Below are positions 34,392 to 48,066 of a stretch of DNA of 64,000 nucleotides, piece by piece. The DNA comes from Ciona intestinalis. Taxonomy: Eukaryota > Chordata > Ascidiacea > Phlebobranchia > Cionidae. Every line of letters begins with the position of its first letter. Within the stretch, counting starts at the first letter, position 1. The stretch covers positions 4,170,646 to 4,234,645 of the forward strand of contig NC_020170.2 of the NCBI RefSeq assembly GCF_000224145.3, in the 5' to 3' direction. The position numbers were made by a program, and so were the translations under genes. The notes below the pieces were generated by a model. That model was not told the DNA's origin. It was given only the letters and a program-made list of their open reading frames with translations, and searched no databases.

Positions 34392-34740
34392 ACCGGAAAA
34401 TTGAAAATTGTTTCGCTTCGCGGACGGGTTAAAATACCATGGGAGTATAGATTGCTATAATTAGTGTTTCTGGGAATTTTAGGAATCTTATGGGGGCGGG
34501 CGTCGTGTTCATGGAACGCCGACGATGGTAATCCTAAGGTGTCGCGATGAGGAGCCGCAAAGGAGATCAGAAAGAACAAAGCCGCATCTAAGTGAATAGC
34601 TGGCGCTGGACAATGGACGACTGGGAGTCTAGGGCGACGGATAATCGCGAAGATGAGCGGATAGTTCAACCAAAGGGTTTTGGGGAGGCGGTGTAATTTG
34701 CGACGGCCACATTGTCTCCTGGATCGCACTGCGTGGCTGT
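34392..34740 (-). other. Possible 5' non-coding first exon of Cdc25
   Basis: A consensus donor (CCG/GTAAGT at 34392) faces the Cdc25 start exon. That exon has a good acceptor (tcaatcttcag) only 14 bp before its ATG, so it must receive upstream sequence by cis- or trans-splicing. A cis intron from here would be ~3 kb. The right boundary is arbitrary. Confidence 0.25.
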
Positions 34741-37700
34741 AAACCAGCGATTAAGTGAACGCGCTCGGGATTACGAACCCAGCTCGATGATCATGTATGT
34801 GTTTTAACTTCGCCTGCTGTCATTGGGATCGTGAGTTTTTAACGTTCGGTGTTGGGATTAAGTTCGTGGCCTATTTGACAATAATACGCGATTCCCGTGC
34901 CATAATAGTAAAAGATCGGGCCAATCTGTTGAAAAGAAATTGAATCTAAGGCAAAAGGATTTTGCTTTTTTACGAACTTTGCGAAAAAAATCAAATAACG
35001 CGAGTGTCGAACCCGAGAAAAGTCGTTACGAGAATTTGAGCATTTTGAAACATAATACAAAAATACCAATAACACATTGCTAACTCCAATATCCGCCAAC
35101 CGGCTGGATTATAGTCATTATACCAACTTTTGTAAAGCCGGTAGTACCAATTGGTCATGCTCACGAGTGGATAATATCATTAAGAAGGATGACGTGGTTT
35201 TAAATTATGGCGGACCCAACGTGCTCTATAGCGACGACACGCGGAAAGACATTTTTACATAGACGAGGCATCAAAAATACCTCAAGTTAGTTTTTGAGCG
35301 TTTCTTAAATTCGTGATTGGTGAAATACATGCATATATTCTAGTATTATGGAAATCTAAAAAAAATTCGAATTGACAAAAAATAACATTCTCATTCATAT
35401 AGAATAGAATATATGTCTAAAAATACAAACAGCGTTTCAAACATGTGCAACACTGCTGTTCAGTTACCGTAGTTTTAGAAAAGTATTACTATGGATAACG
35501 TTCTGCGAATGGGCGGTAGAATCTTTTCTGATTCTTCGCAATATCTTACGTAAACAGGGCCGAACTATACAGATAATCTGTGGGTGTATGTTCGTTATCT
35601 GGGCTGTTGTTCCAACGAAACTACGGCGAACAATAGACGAGCTTCATTAACGAAACAAAACAGCGATTACGACTTATTAGCGTTGTGCGGCCGATAACGA
35701 CAAAGGCGATCCGTGGTTGTTCAATCAAATGTTCATAACATCTGGGTAAATTAGAAGCGTCCCGACGAAGTACAAGTCCGCCTGCGGTCTGCTAACTTAA
35801 TTGACCCGGTGCAAGGCGATGATTAAAAGTTGGATGGAACTGGTTCGGGTATTGTTAATTTTTTTGGAACGAGATCGGTTTTAAGGTGCGAGACGTTCGT
35901 GGAATTTAGAGTTACACCAGCACTATTGAGAACGACAGCTGGTCAAATGATCTAAAAGAACGACATCTTTAAAAGTGATTTTCAAATACAAAAGCAGCCA
36001 ACTTTTTGGGTCTAACTCACACATATACATATTAACGTTCGCCAAAAAACTCGCCATTTACACGAAATTTTCCCGTTTTTACGAACAGCGATTTTGTTAC
36101 ATTAATCTTAAATAGGACTGAGACAACAACAAACACAAATTAGATCCTAACAGTTTTTGCCACATTAGTGCCGTCTTTCAACAGTCTTTTAGGCGCCTAT
36201 GTTGTTTTTTGGGTTCAAACAGGTTTGTGGGAACAGTGGAAATGGGTCGTATATCAGACCCTTCAGAACACAGTCTTGTGGAGAATTCGTGCACACTTGC
36301 GCGGGAATTAAAGCAGAATGTACTGACGACGGATTAGGAGCGGAGCAGTTAGGTTGTTTAAACGCTTCCCTCGGTGTGCAGATGTCGATGTGACGGACCA
36401 TCAGTGTTTGAATATTCTCAACCTAATCTGAGACACACGGTAGGCAAATATAGTATAGCGAATAGCGATAATCGCATGGAAATTTATTCTGAAGACCCAC
36501 GTTATGTTGGTATATGGATTGAGAGTGCTTTAGATAAGATGTCACCTCCAATTTTGAAAAAGGAGCCACAATATGCGCCTTGGCGACTCAGTTTGTATTT
36601 TAAAATAAAAAATAGGGGTTCCGTCATGCCTCCATATATGTTTGTTAGTTAAAATCATTTAAGTTTAGGGACAATATCTCCAAAATATTTAAAATCCAAA
36701 CACGCTCGGGCACACACGCGACACATCGTATGAAATGTTCGAAATAGAAAATAAAACGACTTCGACGTTTAATCGATCAATGTTGTTAGCATATGTTGCG
36801 CGAAGCTATGCAGCAGACTGAAGTTTGGGGCAAGCGCGATTAAATACACACAGCAAACAAACGGCAGCAAACTGCGAACAGCCTGTGCGCGACAAGGCAA
36901 TTATACGGTGAAAGGACACGCACTCTACACCCCTTGTGTGCTTAACGGGGGGTAGCATGGTGACTAGGTAACATGTTAGCCATTTGAAGCGCAATAATTA
37001 AATCAATATTTTACAAAGAAAACTGCGAAACGGATTTAATATTAATGTACATGGTGTTTTAACTAAAAAGAAAAACTGTTATCTTTTTGGAAAAATTCTT
37101 CCGCGCCGTCAGTATTCTAATTGTGACTTATTTAACAAAACCCATTGAGGAAATATTTACTTTGTTTTTGTACAGAGGGGCAAGATTTATTGAGTTTGTC
37201 CCTGTAATAACAGACGGAAACCACATCGAGGACGGAGAGATGCATCAGAGATTATATTGATCAAATACATGTGCATAATGAATAGGAAATGGCGTCCGTA
37301 TTTGTAGCATGAAGACAGGCATTCTTTGCCGGATTAGTATATATTATATAGTCAGTAGAAATTACTGGCCGGTTCGGGAAACATACATATCCTACTTACT
37401 GGAAGCTATTTTATCCGGATAAGCTGAACAAGTTTCGCGCAAATTTGAACTCGTTGTGATGCCAACTAGTTTTGAGAGAATGCGAGAAAAAGGCACATGC
37501 ATGACGTATGATTAATCTCTCGCTATGGAATGTTATGAGCAACCGCGGCAAATTTGAACTTCGCGATATCACCAAACGACACAAGATAACCTTCAAATGA
37601 CGAAACGGCGATTTCCACAGATTATCAATGCAATTTTTAACTTGGTACTGTCCTATAACTATCAAATCAAGGCAAATTTTCACAAATATAAAAGAGGTCT

Positions 37701-38130
37701 AATAAAAAACTAAAAAACCTAAGAAAATAAATCCTACAGCAGATATATATATATATAGGGTAAAAATCTAAACTACAGCAGTAGTTTAACATTTTAAACT
37801 TATTTTTCACCCTTCTTTTCTTAACCTAATTGGAAGCAATTGGTGTAATGACCTTAACCTATACAAGATTTTACTACCGGTAAACAATTTAGCACACAGT
37901 AAGTCAGGATATGTATTAGCATACAAGGTGCCACCCCCACTATGTAACATAACCCACCAAGCGATCATGCATGAAATGACAGATATACGTTGCTTCCTCA
38001 TTTAAAATGAAACCCCTTCCTGTAGGCAAGGAGCGACTGGCACCACCAACTCAACTACAATGGGAGTTTCCCAGTACATCGTTACACACTGACAGCTTAA
38101 ACTGGTCCACAATGAACCTTTGTTCTTCTT

Positions 38131-38187
38131 TTCGTTTAATAAATTTAAACAATATAAGTTTTCGTTTAATAAATTAAAACAATATAA
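38131..38187. repeat. 30-bp tandem duplication
   Basis: Two adjacent units (ttcgtttaataaat...aatataa) differing at two positions. Confidence 0.8.
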
Positions 38188-40214
38188 CCTTACAGTGTAC
38201 AACAAGCCTTAGTGATTCTATGTTTAATACACTTACACACTTCAATATGTATGCGTCAAATCTCAAATGTATTAAAGTCTACATTTTTATAGAGTTTTCA
38301 TTATTCAAACTAAAATATTAAAACAAAGGTAGACCAAATCAACTTTTGCAGGTTAAATAAGACATAGACCAATACACTGTACTATATTATAATTATTGTA
38401 AAATATGATCTACTTCTAATCTTTAACATATACAAATAAACAAGAACAGCATATATTGTTAATTGAAGAATGTTATTTGTTTACAAATGATAAACAAATG
38501 CAGACTAAAAGACTGCTTAAAAAACCTTTTAAAGCCCTTTTTTGGGCAAATTGTAAACATGTGTGTGTCATGTATATTTATAATACATACTGTTATGTCC
38601 TTCGGTCGTTTATTAAATGAGAAACAAGTTTATCAAACTAAACAGATTTTAAAAAGTAGTTCAAACGTCACGGTGTAATATGTAATAATGTAAAAAAACA
38701 AAAACCTTAGTCAATGTCATTCAATGTCGTAACGTCACACGTGACTCACAAATACCGCCTGGTGGCGCTATAACAAGAAAGTATTGGGGACCTAACGTAA
38801 TATCATAACACATACATACATTAACAAGCTAATTAATACACCCACAACCAAAGTGACACATTCATAGCAAATAAAATAGAAAGAAATAAAACGTGTTTCT
38901 TCTCACCAGTTACCCACTAATTAGTGCAAATTTAATTAATTACAATCTAGCTCAGCCACAAACAAATTACCCTAACTGTGTGATTGGAGTAAATGGTTAT
39001 GTTAAGGCTGCATACACCACTCGACATATATAATAATGTATATATGTATGATATGTATCAATGTATGAATATTAGACATATATATCTAAAACAAACCGAA
39101 TGATTTAATTACTAAAATCTAATTATTTGCAAATCGCATATGTAAACAACCCTATTAAATTAAGTAATAACCATAAAACAGTATACTAAAGCATGTGGAA
39201 GTCAAATAAACTAGAGTAAACAAGCTGTAATTAAAATGGTGCCCTACAACTGTTTATTTACACACAATAAAATGGTTTGTTTATTGTATTGTTAAATATT
39301 TGTATGTCACATTTTTGAATACTGTTATAAGAGTGTGAAATGGAATTTGTGTAAAGTTGTAAAAGTAATGTTTTAGTTAGATTACTAATTTTGAAAAAAA
39401 TATTGTGGTAAAACAGCCTTAGTTAAGCCTGTAGGGTTAATTTATTAGGTACACGTAGAAAATAAACAAGTTTAGGTTTATCTTAAAATTAACATCCTCG
39501 GTTATTATACAAAGGGTTTTATCAAAATTCGATGAAAATATATTCTGCCAGATTACCAGTTACGTTTAATGTGCGACAACGTTAAAATTGCAGACTAAGT
39601 TTTTTTTTATCACAGACTGAACTAATCCACGTTGCTAATGCCAATCCATTATCAAATATTCGTACGGGAAAACAATTTACGTTTTTCAATTGCTTAAACG
39701 ACGGCAGAGAACACATACAAGTTCACAAATTGTACATTATTCACACGAAAAATGCCTACAGAACGTACGTCTCGCACCTGCTAATCCACAACTGTAGCCC
39801 CTTCGGTTGTAATATGATTTCTATAGGATGAGCAGACACACGTTTCCTGTTCAGTGCTTACCATTACAAACGCCTTCGCTGTCGGTAACTCTCGTTTCAG
39901 GGTGTTTTGTGTGCTCATAAGCTATACACGGAAAGTTTTAATATCCAAACGCATCGTCATACTGCATTTAACCGATATGTAACTCTATTTGTTGCTTATT
40001 TCATTTTGGTTAATCAACATCAATAACCATTTCAACACTAGTACTAACATAGATATGCAAAATGTAAGTCCTTGCTTGCCCGGTCAACATAACTAACTGT
40101 GTACTACATCAATATTACAAAAATCTATCCTATATACACATCCCTAACAAATACCCTTTATTGTCCAAGTTTAAAAGCGTTATGTAAAAACTGTAACACA
40201 TTTCAAATCCATGA

Positions 40215-40220
40215 TTTATT
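40215..40220 (-). terminator. Polyadenylation signal, NOP14
   Basis: AATAAA on the minus strand 55 bp past the NOP14 stop; implies a very short 3' UTR. Confidence 0.6.
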
Positions 40221-40274
40221 AGTATTTATGGCTGAGCGATACACCAGTGTACTCGACAAAAGGGAACAAACATC

Positions 40275-43200
40275 TTAAATGTCAAGCTTATATTTCTTCC
40301 TTTGTATATTCTTAACTTCTCCTTCTTGATTAGAAAGTAAACCATACAGTCGTTTAACTTTAGCTTCTCTTTCAGCATCCCTGGAATAAATCAAAAGTAT
40401 AAATAACACAATTAGGTGGTGGGTTTTGTGTATCAAAGACTTGCTAGGTTTCATATACAATGTTGTTCATTGGTAAGGTCCTGCGGCAAGGGACGCCAGA
40501 GAAAATGGGGTGTATGCCAGAGTTGGCACATGCCATTAACCAACTTAATTTAGTTAAGATAAGAGTTCCAAAAATTATGTTAATTTCGTTTAAATAGGTA
40601 TATAAAAATACTAAAATGTGCTATATTAGCAACTAAACTTGGTACTTAAAACTGCATGCTTACATTGCTTCTTGTTCTTTTTGTTGATGTCTGGCAATAA
40701 ATTTTGAATCCTTGCGCACTTCCCTGATCGCTCCTTTCATCTCTCTTTTACGTTTATGAAGAAGGCGGTCACGTTCACGTTTAAGAGCGTTTGTCTGTTT
40801 AGACTTCTTTCTCAAAGGGTCACCACTAAAACCAGAAAATAATGTACTGTTATCAATGTATGAATAACTGTGTTTACACATAAATGGTAACTCGTAAGTG
40901 GGCACATGGTGTATAAAACGAATCAACCGCGCTGTAACAAGACAAGAGTCGATCCCCGCGATGTGAGGATAAATAACATTTATTTAGTCACACTAAAGCC
41001 TATGGCTAAATCAATTCTTGCTAATTATTTTTACCCTAGCACACTTAAACGGTAAGACTAAGAGTTAGTGGGTCAGAAAAACTTACGTGTCATCTATTTT
41101 AAGGTCAAACATTCGCAGAGGTTTAGGTTTTCTTTGACCAAAAGAAATAGGAGTCCTTGGTTTTTGGCAGTTAGATTCAATGGACTTCAACACACCATCA
41201 ACCAGTTTTGCCAAGACTAGATTAGACCGGTCAAAACTGGTTTTTAATTTGTCACATACACTGTGAATTTTGGTGAACACTTCATCATAAGCAGGAACTT
41301 CAGAGTATAAAGTTGAGAATAGAGCAGTAAGACGTGTGGCAGTTGCAACAAGCTGGCATCTGTATTAAACTAGTTAAATAAGTGGAAAATTGATACTACA
41401 TTCAGACATTGAGACTTAGATGGTATACCAAAGTAAAATAATTAGTTGCTGATTGATTATATACGGCTTAATGCAACAACACAGCTAGAAATTTACCTAT
41501 AAAAAATAGTAAATAAAGAGTTGAAAGTAATTGAAGACAAACTAAATGCATTTGCTAACTCAACTACAAGACAGCTGGTAAGGTAACATAAAGAAATTGC
41601 ATAACGTAGCAATAGAACAAAGTGGTAGAAATGCAGGAATGCAGTTTACCATTCAATGAGAAATTCATTTCACAAAGTCTTTGAAAATTCACCAAAGCTA
41701 AACCCAAACAAACATTAAAGTAAAGTAGTCACCTGACAAGAGCTGTATCATTTATGTCATTGTTCTCATCCATCATTACAGAAAGGTCAGGCTTAAGTTG
41801 ATTTTCTTTGAACTTATTCTTTTTTTTAACTACCAGAATGTCAAAATTCTTGCCATTGATTCTTGTGCTGGTGATTGTAGGTATGTCTAGAAACACGCCA
41901 AATTAAATTATTTAGCAAAAGTAATTGTAACTCACAAAGTTACGCAAGTAGTAACTTGTAAGAGGGCACAAGGTGTATGAAACAAAATTTAATTATTTGT
42001 GGTTTCAGATAGCTCAAGAAAATTACCTATTACATTGTGCAATACAATAAAGTTTGGCCAAAGACTTTTGTCTATATTCTGATAAATCTCAGAAAGAAAA
42101 GGAAAGAGGTCATTAACTTGTGCAATACACTAAAGTATGCTGACAAATGTAACAAAAAAAAACTTTTTTTAAAATTTTGTGTTAGATTTTACCTGCTTTG
42201 TTTTGTTTATCAGGAACTGCCATGCAAAGTACAGTGGTGAGAAAGTTTAAACATTCGGGGATGTATCTCTTTGAAAATGACACATATTCGTATGCAACAG
42301 TACATAGATACAAGCCCTTTGAGACATCCCTGTAACCACAATTTTAAAAACTATAGCTGTGCAATTATATAATGATAACAACTATACCTAAAATTAGTGG
42401 CCCTGTTTATAAAGGTCAGAAATTAGAAAATCTTGGTGCAGTCAAAGCCCCAGCAACATAAATCTTTCAAAATAACAGCGGAGAATAAAGACTACTGCAC
42501 GATGAAATGAAAATTCGTCGCAAAAAGTCAGTACAGCGCAGGTACAATTTAGGAATTTTCCATCAATTGTTCTTCGTTCTTACCTCAATGTATGCACAGA
42601 ACAGCAGTCAAGCAAATGTGAGATAAATAGAAGAGCTGGGGTGACCACAGGATGACAGAAGTCACTTGTTGAATACAACAACTTTATCAACTTGAACTGG
42701 ATCAGCTAAACAAAGGATAAAACTTAAGAAGATAGTAGCAAAAAACTTTACTTTGGAGTTTTTAAAAGATAAGACTTCTATTTACAAAACAGGTTATATT
42801 ACAGAATTTGTTCAATAGGTGTAAACACATATTTCAATTTAAGATTTTAAGACAGTCACAGTGGTCACATGAATGACTACTATAAGCAGCTTTGGTGTTG
42901 GGGTAATTCTGGCCCAAATCCCAGGTCCTTGACAAGATCCTCCCCACAAAATAGAATATCATGTTTGGCAATAAAACAGAAGTTTAAACTGGAAGCTTAC
43001 GATTTCAAATGATGGTAGTTGAATACGGGATGCTTGCACACAAGAAAGATAAGACCTTTTCAATCTTTCCTTCACACACTCACTGCAGTTCTCAGGGTTT
43101 AATGCACATAGTTCATAAGCATGGCTGTGTAGAGGGTTAGGGTTATGATAGAAAAATTTCTTAATTAAAGTTGCTCTGTTAATAGGAGTGGTTGGTATAA

Positions 43201-46200
43201 AATCTGTTGTATAATTTGTATAAAAATTACAATAGTTTTGTTATTTAAGAAATATGTTTATCAATAGCTGTTCTGGTAAAAAAACATTAATTTTATTATA
43301 CTTTTGTCTGCGATATGGCAAGATATCATAAGGGTGAATGGGTATTTATAAGTATTCTAATATAGAAAATTGGGAAACATCTCACGCACTATCAAAAATA
43401 CACCTATGATACCCTGATATCGATTTACCTAATAAGGCTGTTAATAATGTTGAAATCAGGTTTAGGGGCAGCCACCATGCAGCAGTGTTGCCAAATGTAA
43501 GCGAATAATTCAATCATCTTTGCTTTGTTGCCTTTACCAATGCTGGGAGCAAACCTCTTACGAAGATCGGACACGACTTCGGATGCAGAGAGAGCAGAGG
43601 AAGAAATGAGGAAGGAGAACTCGGAGTAGGATGCAGGAACTGGAAAGTGAGGAAGGTTTTGGCTAAAAACATACACTTAGAAAACAAATGGTTTTAAAGC
43701 AGCAATATAAAAAGCAAAATAAGTTACCCATTAGTTCAATAAAATAGACACAAAATAATTCATTTTTTTTTTTTGTTAAACTTAGTATTAAAATAAGTTA
43801 TAACAATTTTAGGTGAAGTTTAATCTTAATAAAATTGCAAACCCCCAACCCCTATGTAAACTCAAGAGAAGAAGTAAACTCAACAACAAGAAGTAAATCC
43901 CAAGATCACTTACATTTATTCAACATTTCCCCAACATCTTCCTCTTCTTCCGCTTTATTGACAACATCTTCCACCACATCTGGCTGTTCCTCCAGGCTAC
44001 TAACATCCTCCTCATTGCCAGAGTCGATGTCCGAGAATTCATCAGACTGATCTTCATCATTCTCATCATCTGAATCTCCCCCATCATCCACGATCCCGAG
44101 ATCACCAAGCTCCGACTCTACTTGGTCCTCTGGAGCATCTTCTTCCTCTTCCTTCAAAACAATAATAACTTCATTTAAAAAAAAATCAATACAATCAAGA
44201 AAAATTGAATATATACATATATATATATCAAAAAATAACTGACAGTAAACATAATTTATGCAGATAATTCCACATAAATCCTGCATATTTAAACAACAAG
44301 CAGAAAGGGTCAAGAACTGTGCTGCTGACAGAGTCAAACATTACACACATAAGAACTCGCGGTGTCAGTCTAATGGACAATCAGATCTAAACTCAGGCTC
44401 TGGATTGGGGACCACAGTCCTCACCCAAATGCAGTAGAACACATGGAAACAATCTACCCCACCCACCTCATTCTCCCCAACATAATCTTCAGACTTCTCA
44501 TCTTCATCATCAAAATTAAACGATAATGGTTCAGCTTGGTTTACTTTTTCAACTACATAACTAAAAAAATAGAACGGATATAACTATTTTTATGATATAG
44601 CCATAATCAAAATAGTAACTATACATTATAAAGCAGGTAAACAGTACAAAAATATCTGTGTCATAGACAAGGTTTTGGGTGTTAAGGTAATTGGCGAACT
44701 TTGGCCTACATCACTTTACCTTTGGATAACACATTTATGCACTACATATGGTCTTTTAAAAAGTCCCATTCGCTGATATGTATATTGGCTAATACATAAG
44801 ACACTACAAGTGTATATGACACCGACAGTAACACACATGTTCATATATTACATACTCCTCTTCCAATGCATCAGCCGATTGATGCGTTCTCTTCCTGCTT
44901 GCATCTTCATTCCCACCATCCATTCGCATCCTAGCAATCCTTTCCTCTTCCTGTTTCCAGAGCAGAGCTGCTCTCTCCTCTTCTAACTCTGCTTCACTTT
45001 TCATCCTGTTTTTAAAAATTAAATTGAGACAACTATAACCAATACACAGATTAGTTGAATGGTATATATATATATTTAAAAGATAGAAAATGTACCATTC
45101 CTTATTAAAATATAGTTATTGCAATATTACCAATCAAAGTTGCACATTAGTTATTCATAAAAAAAATAAAAAAAATATTGAACATAAAAAGAGTTACTTT
45201 TCCGAAGGTGCAGCTTTCCTGTCAAAAAGCATTTGCTTGACCGCCATGTCATACTCATCTGGTTTGGATCTCTCTTTGGCAGTGTTTTTATCTGCATTAA
45301 GTACAATATAGTAAATCTTTATATCTAGTATATACAAACAATGGGCAAACAACAAAAGAGTGCATTAACCAAGACCAGAGTCAGCACCATACATACATAG
45401 GTGCAGAGTTGGTGCTGCTTAAAGTGACATAGAATAATAGACAGGTTTCAAAAATATTCACCTTGAGAGGTTCTCACTGAAGGCTGGATTAGTTTTTGAA
45501 AGTCGCTCCATGCATCATCAAGTTTTTCTCTCAGCTCGTCCGATTTCTCTCTTGCTGCCTTTTTCTCAAACTAAATATAGGTTAAAAGATTAACATACAA
45601 ATTTGAGATTGGGTTCATGGGTACCTAACATGGATATACAGGATCTGAGTGGATACCTTGGAATAAATCAAGTAAAATGCATGGTGAAACAGGTGAAGTA
45701 AAAAGAAATAAACCAGAAAGAAATAAAGTACTGATAGATGGTGTATTGATGAGACTATTATGTAATTGGAATGCGACAACTAGCAAATAACTTTAATAAA
45801 ACCTAACAACTTCACTTAAAAGGTAAAATTAATTTGAATACAATTGAAAACTTATATCTTAAACTATCTGTTGACAAAACTAGAGCTGATGGAGCACAGT
45901 GTAGTGTTTACCTTTGCCAGTTTAGATTTAGCAATAATATCATCAATCACTTCTTTCCTTGTCTTGGTAAGCTCATTGTCGTTGCCTTCTGATGATTTTT
46001 TGGTGAAAAATCCACCTCCAAAGTGAGCATTCTCCACATATTCTCCTGTCATAAAATTAAGTTACTTAATCATAACTACTCATAAGTTATAACATAACAC
46101 ATGCGCTGAGCATTTTTTTAATTTAAATACTTAAAAACTAAATCAAATCCAAATACTAACATATAAAACCAACATTCATCCATGATCACTAACTGACATA

Positions 46201-47418
46201 AAGAATAAAAAAAAAATGAAAACTAGGTGTAGCGACCGCGCTTATTTTCGCCCAATTAAATGTTAATATGTATTTAGCTGCAAGCGTGTTTGTTTTCTGT
46301 CTTTTCGTTTTAAATACTTGCTACCATAATGGAGGAGACAAAATAAAGGTATTAAATTATATTATTACTTGAATTGTACAGAGTGAAAGCATTAACAAAC
46401 CTGACATAGTTCCTCCAGGTCCATCCTCTTCATCACTTCCATCAAAATCATCAAACTGCTTGATGGCTGACAATGATTGTCCAAGATGTGTTAGTTCTTC
46501 ATCATCATTTAAACTTAACAGAGGAAAAATACTCTGTTACTTCTGCTATCAGCCAGAACAAAATAATCTTTTAACAGCTTATTGGTATGAAAATCTTAGC
46601 GTATTTTTGCCGTTTCATCTACCATTCGGTAAGAAAAGTTTGTATAAGTTCTTGACTTAAAAACCAAACAATATATATATATATATGCAACTATAGTAAG
46701 TGAGAAATTTTTATTAAACAATCAACATGGCAACTATAGAAGCCCACATTTAAACTTTATATGCCAAACATATTTTCCTTACTTAAACTGAGCCATCTTT
46801 TCATGTTTCTTCTTCCTCTCCATTGAAAATCTTTGCAACATCTTTTCTTCAATCGTCATCTGTTCATCATTAAGACCGAACCGAGCATCCCGGATCTGGT
46901 TTGTCTTGTTTCGATGTTTGTACTCATTTAACAGAGTGTCTTTTCTCTGAATACAGAATTTGGTTTAAAAAGTGCACTATAATTATAAATTCTATCCCAA
47001 AACAAAACATAAAAATATGTACGTGATTAACGTGAATTTCTTTGTTCCAAAATTATTGTAAACATCAAAGAGAAGGAAATTAGCAGAAAAACGACAGTAG
47101 TTTAAACAAACTGTGGATAAATAGTGAATAGTATTTAAGAATAAGTGGCAAATAAAAACGTTGAAGTTAAACTCAGTAACCCACAATACGTTAAACAAAA
47201 GTTTCTACAAGTTACCTCACCTTTTTATTGGCCTTTGACCTTGATACCCCAGGTAATCCTCGGTCGTTTTTCGTTTTCCTTCCAAGTATATTATGTTTCT
47301 GTTTGTTTATTTTAATCTCAAATGGATTTTTCCGTACTTTGTCAAGCGTGTTCGATGATTTTTTCTGTTGCTTTGATTTTCTTACTTTATCCGACAACCC
47401 TTTTTTCTGCTTTGCCAT
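40275..47418 (-). CDS. NOP14: NOP14 nucleolar protein (small-subunit processome)
   Basis: Seventeen exons (minus): 47418-47221, 46946-46783, 46513-46401, 46045-45912, 45570-45462, 45291-45198, 45005-44856, 44560-44467, 44151-43914, 43675-43429, 43124-43001, 42705-42584, 42329-42193, 41886-41733, 41359-41087, 40825-40664, 40380-40275; 2619 nt, 872 aa, close to human NOP14 (857). NOP14 acts in the nucleolus in the U3-containing processome that makes 18S rRNA. The start is basic (MAKQKKGLSDKVRKSKQQKK). NPFEIK, the RFG repeat region, LNDDEELTHLGQSL and DEYDMAVKQMLFDRKA are family landmarks. Exons 8-9 are strongly acidic (Asp/Glu-rich). HPVVTPALLFISHLL and the basic C-terminus with RKDSKFIARHQQKEQ match the family. 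At the exon 9/10 junction two splice choices both keep frame; I used T/GTAAGT. Divergent from SAS-6. Confidence 0.93.
40875..40985 (+). mobile_element. SINE tail fragment in a NOP14 intron
   Basis: cataaatggtaactcgtaag, ggtgtataaaacg and gcgatgtgaggataaa. Confidence 0.5.
41930..41990 (+). mobile_element. SINE tail fragment in a NOP14 intron
   Basis: ctcacaaagttacgcaagta and ggcacaaggtgtatgaaac. Confidence 0.45.
46228..46360 (+). repeat. Unnamed interspersed repeat, copy 2
   Basis: Matches the 5716-5890 repeat. In NOP14 intron 3. Confidence 0.5.
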
Positions 47419-48066
47419 ACTATATTTTTTACTTTAAACTAGCGTGAAGTTTATCCAAATTCGCCAAAAATGATTAATTTTACACGCATTCGAACGTTAA
47501 AATAGGCAAAACGTTGAACATGCACAAACCTCGAAACATCACGTTGCGGTAATTTCCCTGAATAGCATCTTAAATGTAGCGGTGTCTTCGCTCCCCAAAT
47601 AATGCAAAATGATAGTTTTAAATATTTTTTTTGAGTACTTCCGCTACAATAACTCTTATATTAACAATTTTAGTGCTAATTACACTCTCATAGATTAGTA
47701 CGCGCTTTTTTATTCTGTACGCTTTTGTAATTGCAAGTTCAATAGTGCTAGAGATTTAATGAAAATTGAATCTATATAGTAAACATAAAACGTGTTCTTT
47801 CCTATAAATTAATACATGTTTTCAGATTAGTATCCAAATTTATAATTTTTGCAGAGTTGTAAGAAAGTTGACATTTTTCCTAAAGTACCTGGCTACTCAG
47901 CCGTGTTATTTCCGTTGCTGTAAATCAGTCAACCATTACGAAAAATCTCGCGGCAAATCTGAAGTGTTAATATAGTTATGAAAAATTAACGTTATTTGTT
48001 TGTTTAAATATTGCAAAAGCACTGTTTATATTAAATAATTAGAGTTGTCATAGAGTTGTTTAGAAA
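47419..48066. promoter_or_regulatory. Bidirectional promoter interval between NOP14 and SAS-6
   Basis: Only 648 bp separate the two divergent start codons, so both transcription starts must lie here unless leaders are added by trans-splicing. By eye the interval is AT-rich with no TATA box I would defend and no mobile element. Coregulation of a ribosome-biogenesis gene and a centriole-duplication gene in dividing cells is a reasonable inference, not shown by the sequence. Confidence 0.6.

Larger units (their letters stand above)
31338..40274. other. Non-coding tract between Cdc25 and NOP14
   Basis: About 8.9 kb with no convincing gene, MITE or SINE. The left half is GC-richer than the right half. 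It includes a 30-bp tandem duplication at 38131-38187, an AT run near 37740, and a CTCF-like palindrome at 38755-38770. The open frame at 36374-36652 has no recognisable domain. Confidence 0.55.

Noticed and set aside
34271-34729. 152-codon open frame on the minus strand
   Set aside because: No domain, odd composition, and no matching acceptor or second exon. Kept only as a possible non-coding leader exon because of the consensus donor at 34392.
36374-36652. 92-codon plus frame
   Set aside because: No recognisable domain and no splice or start support.
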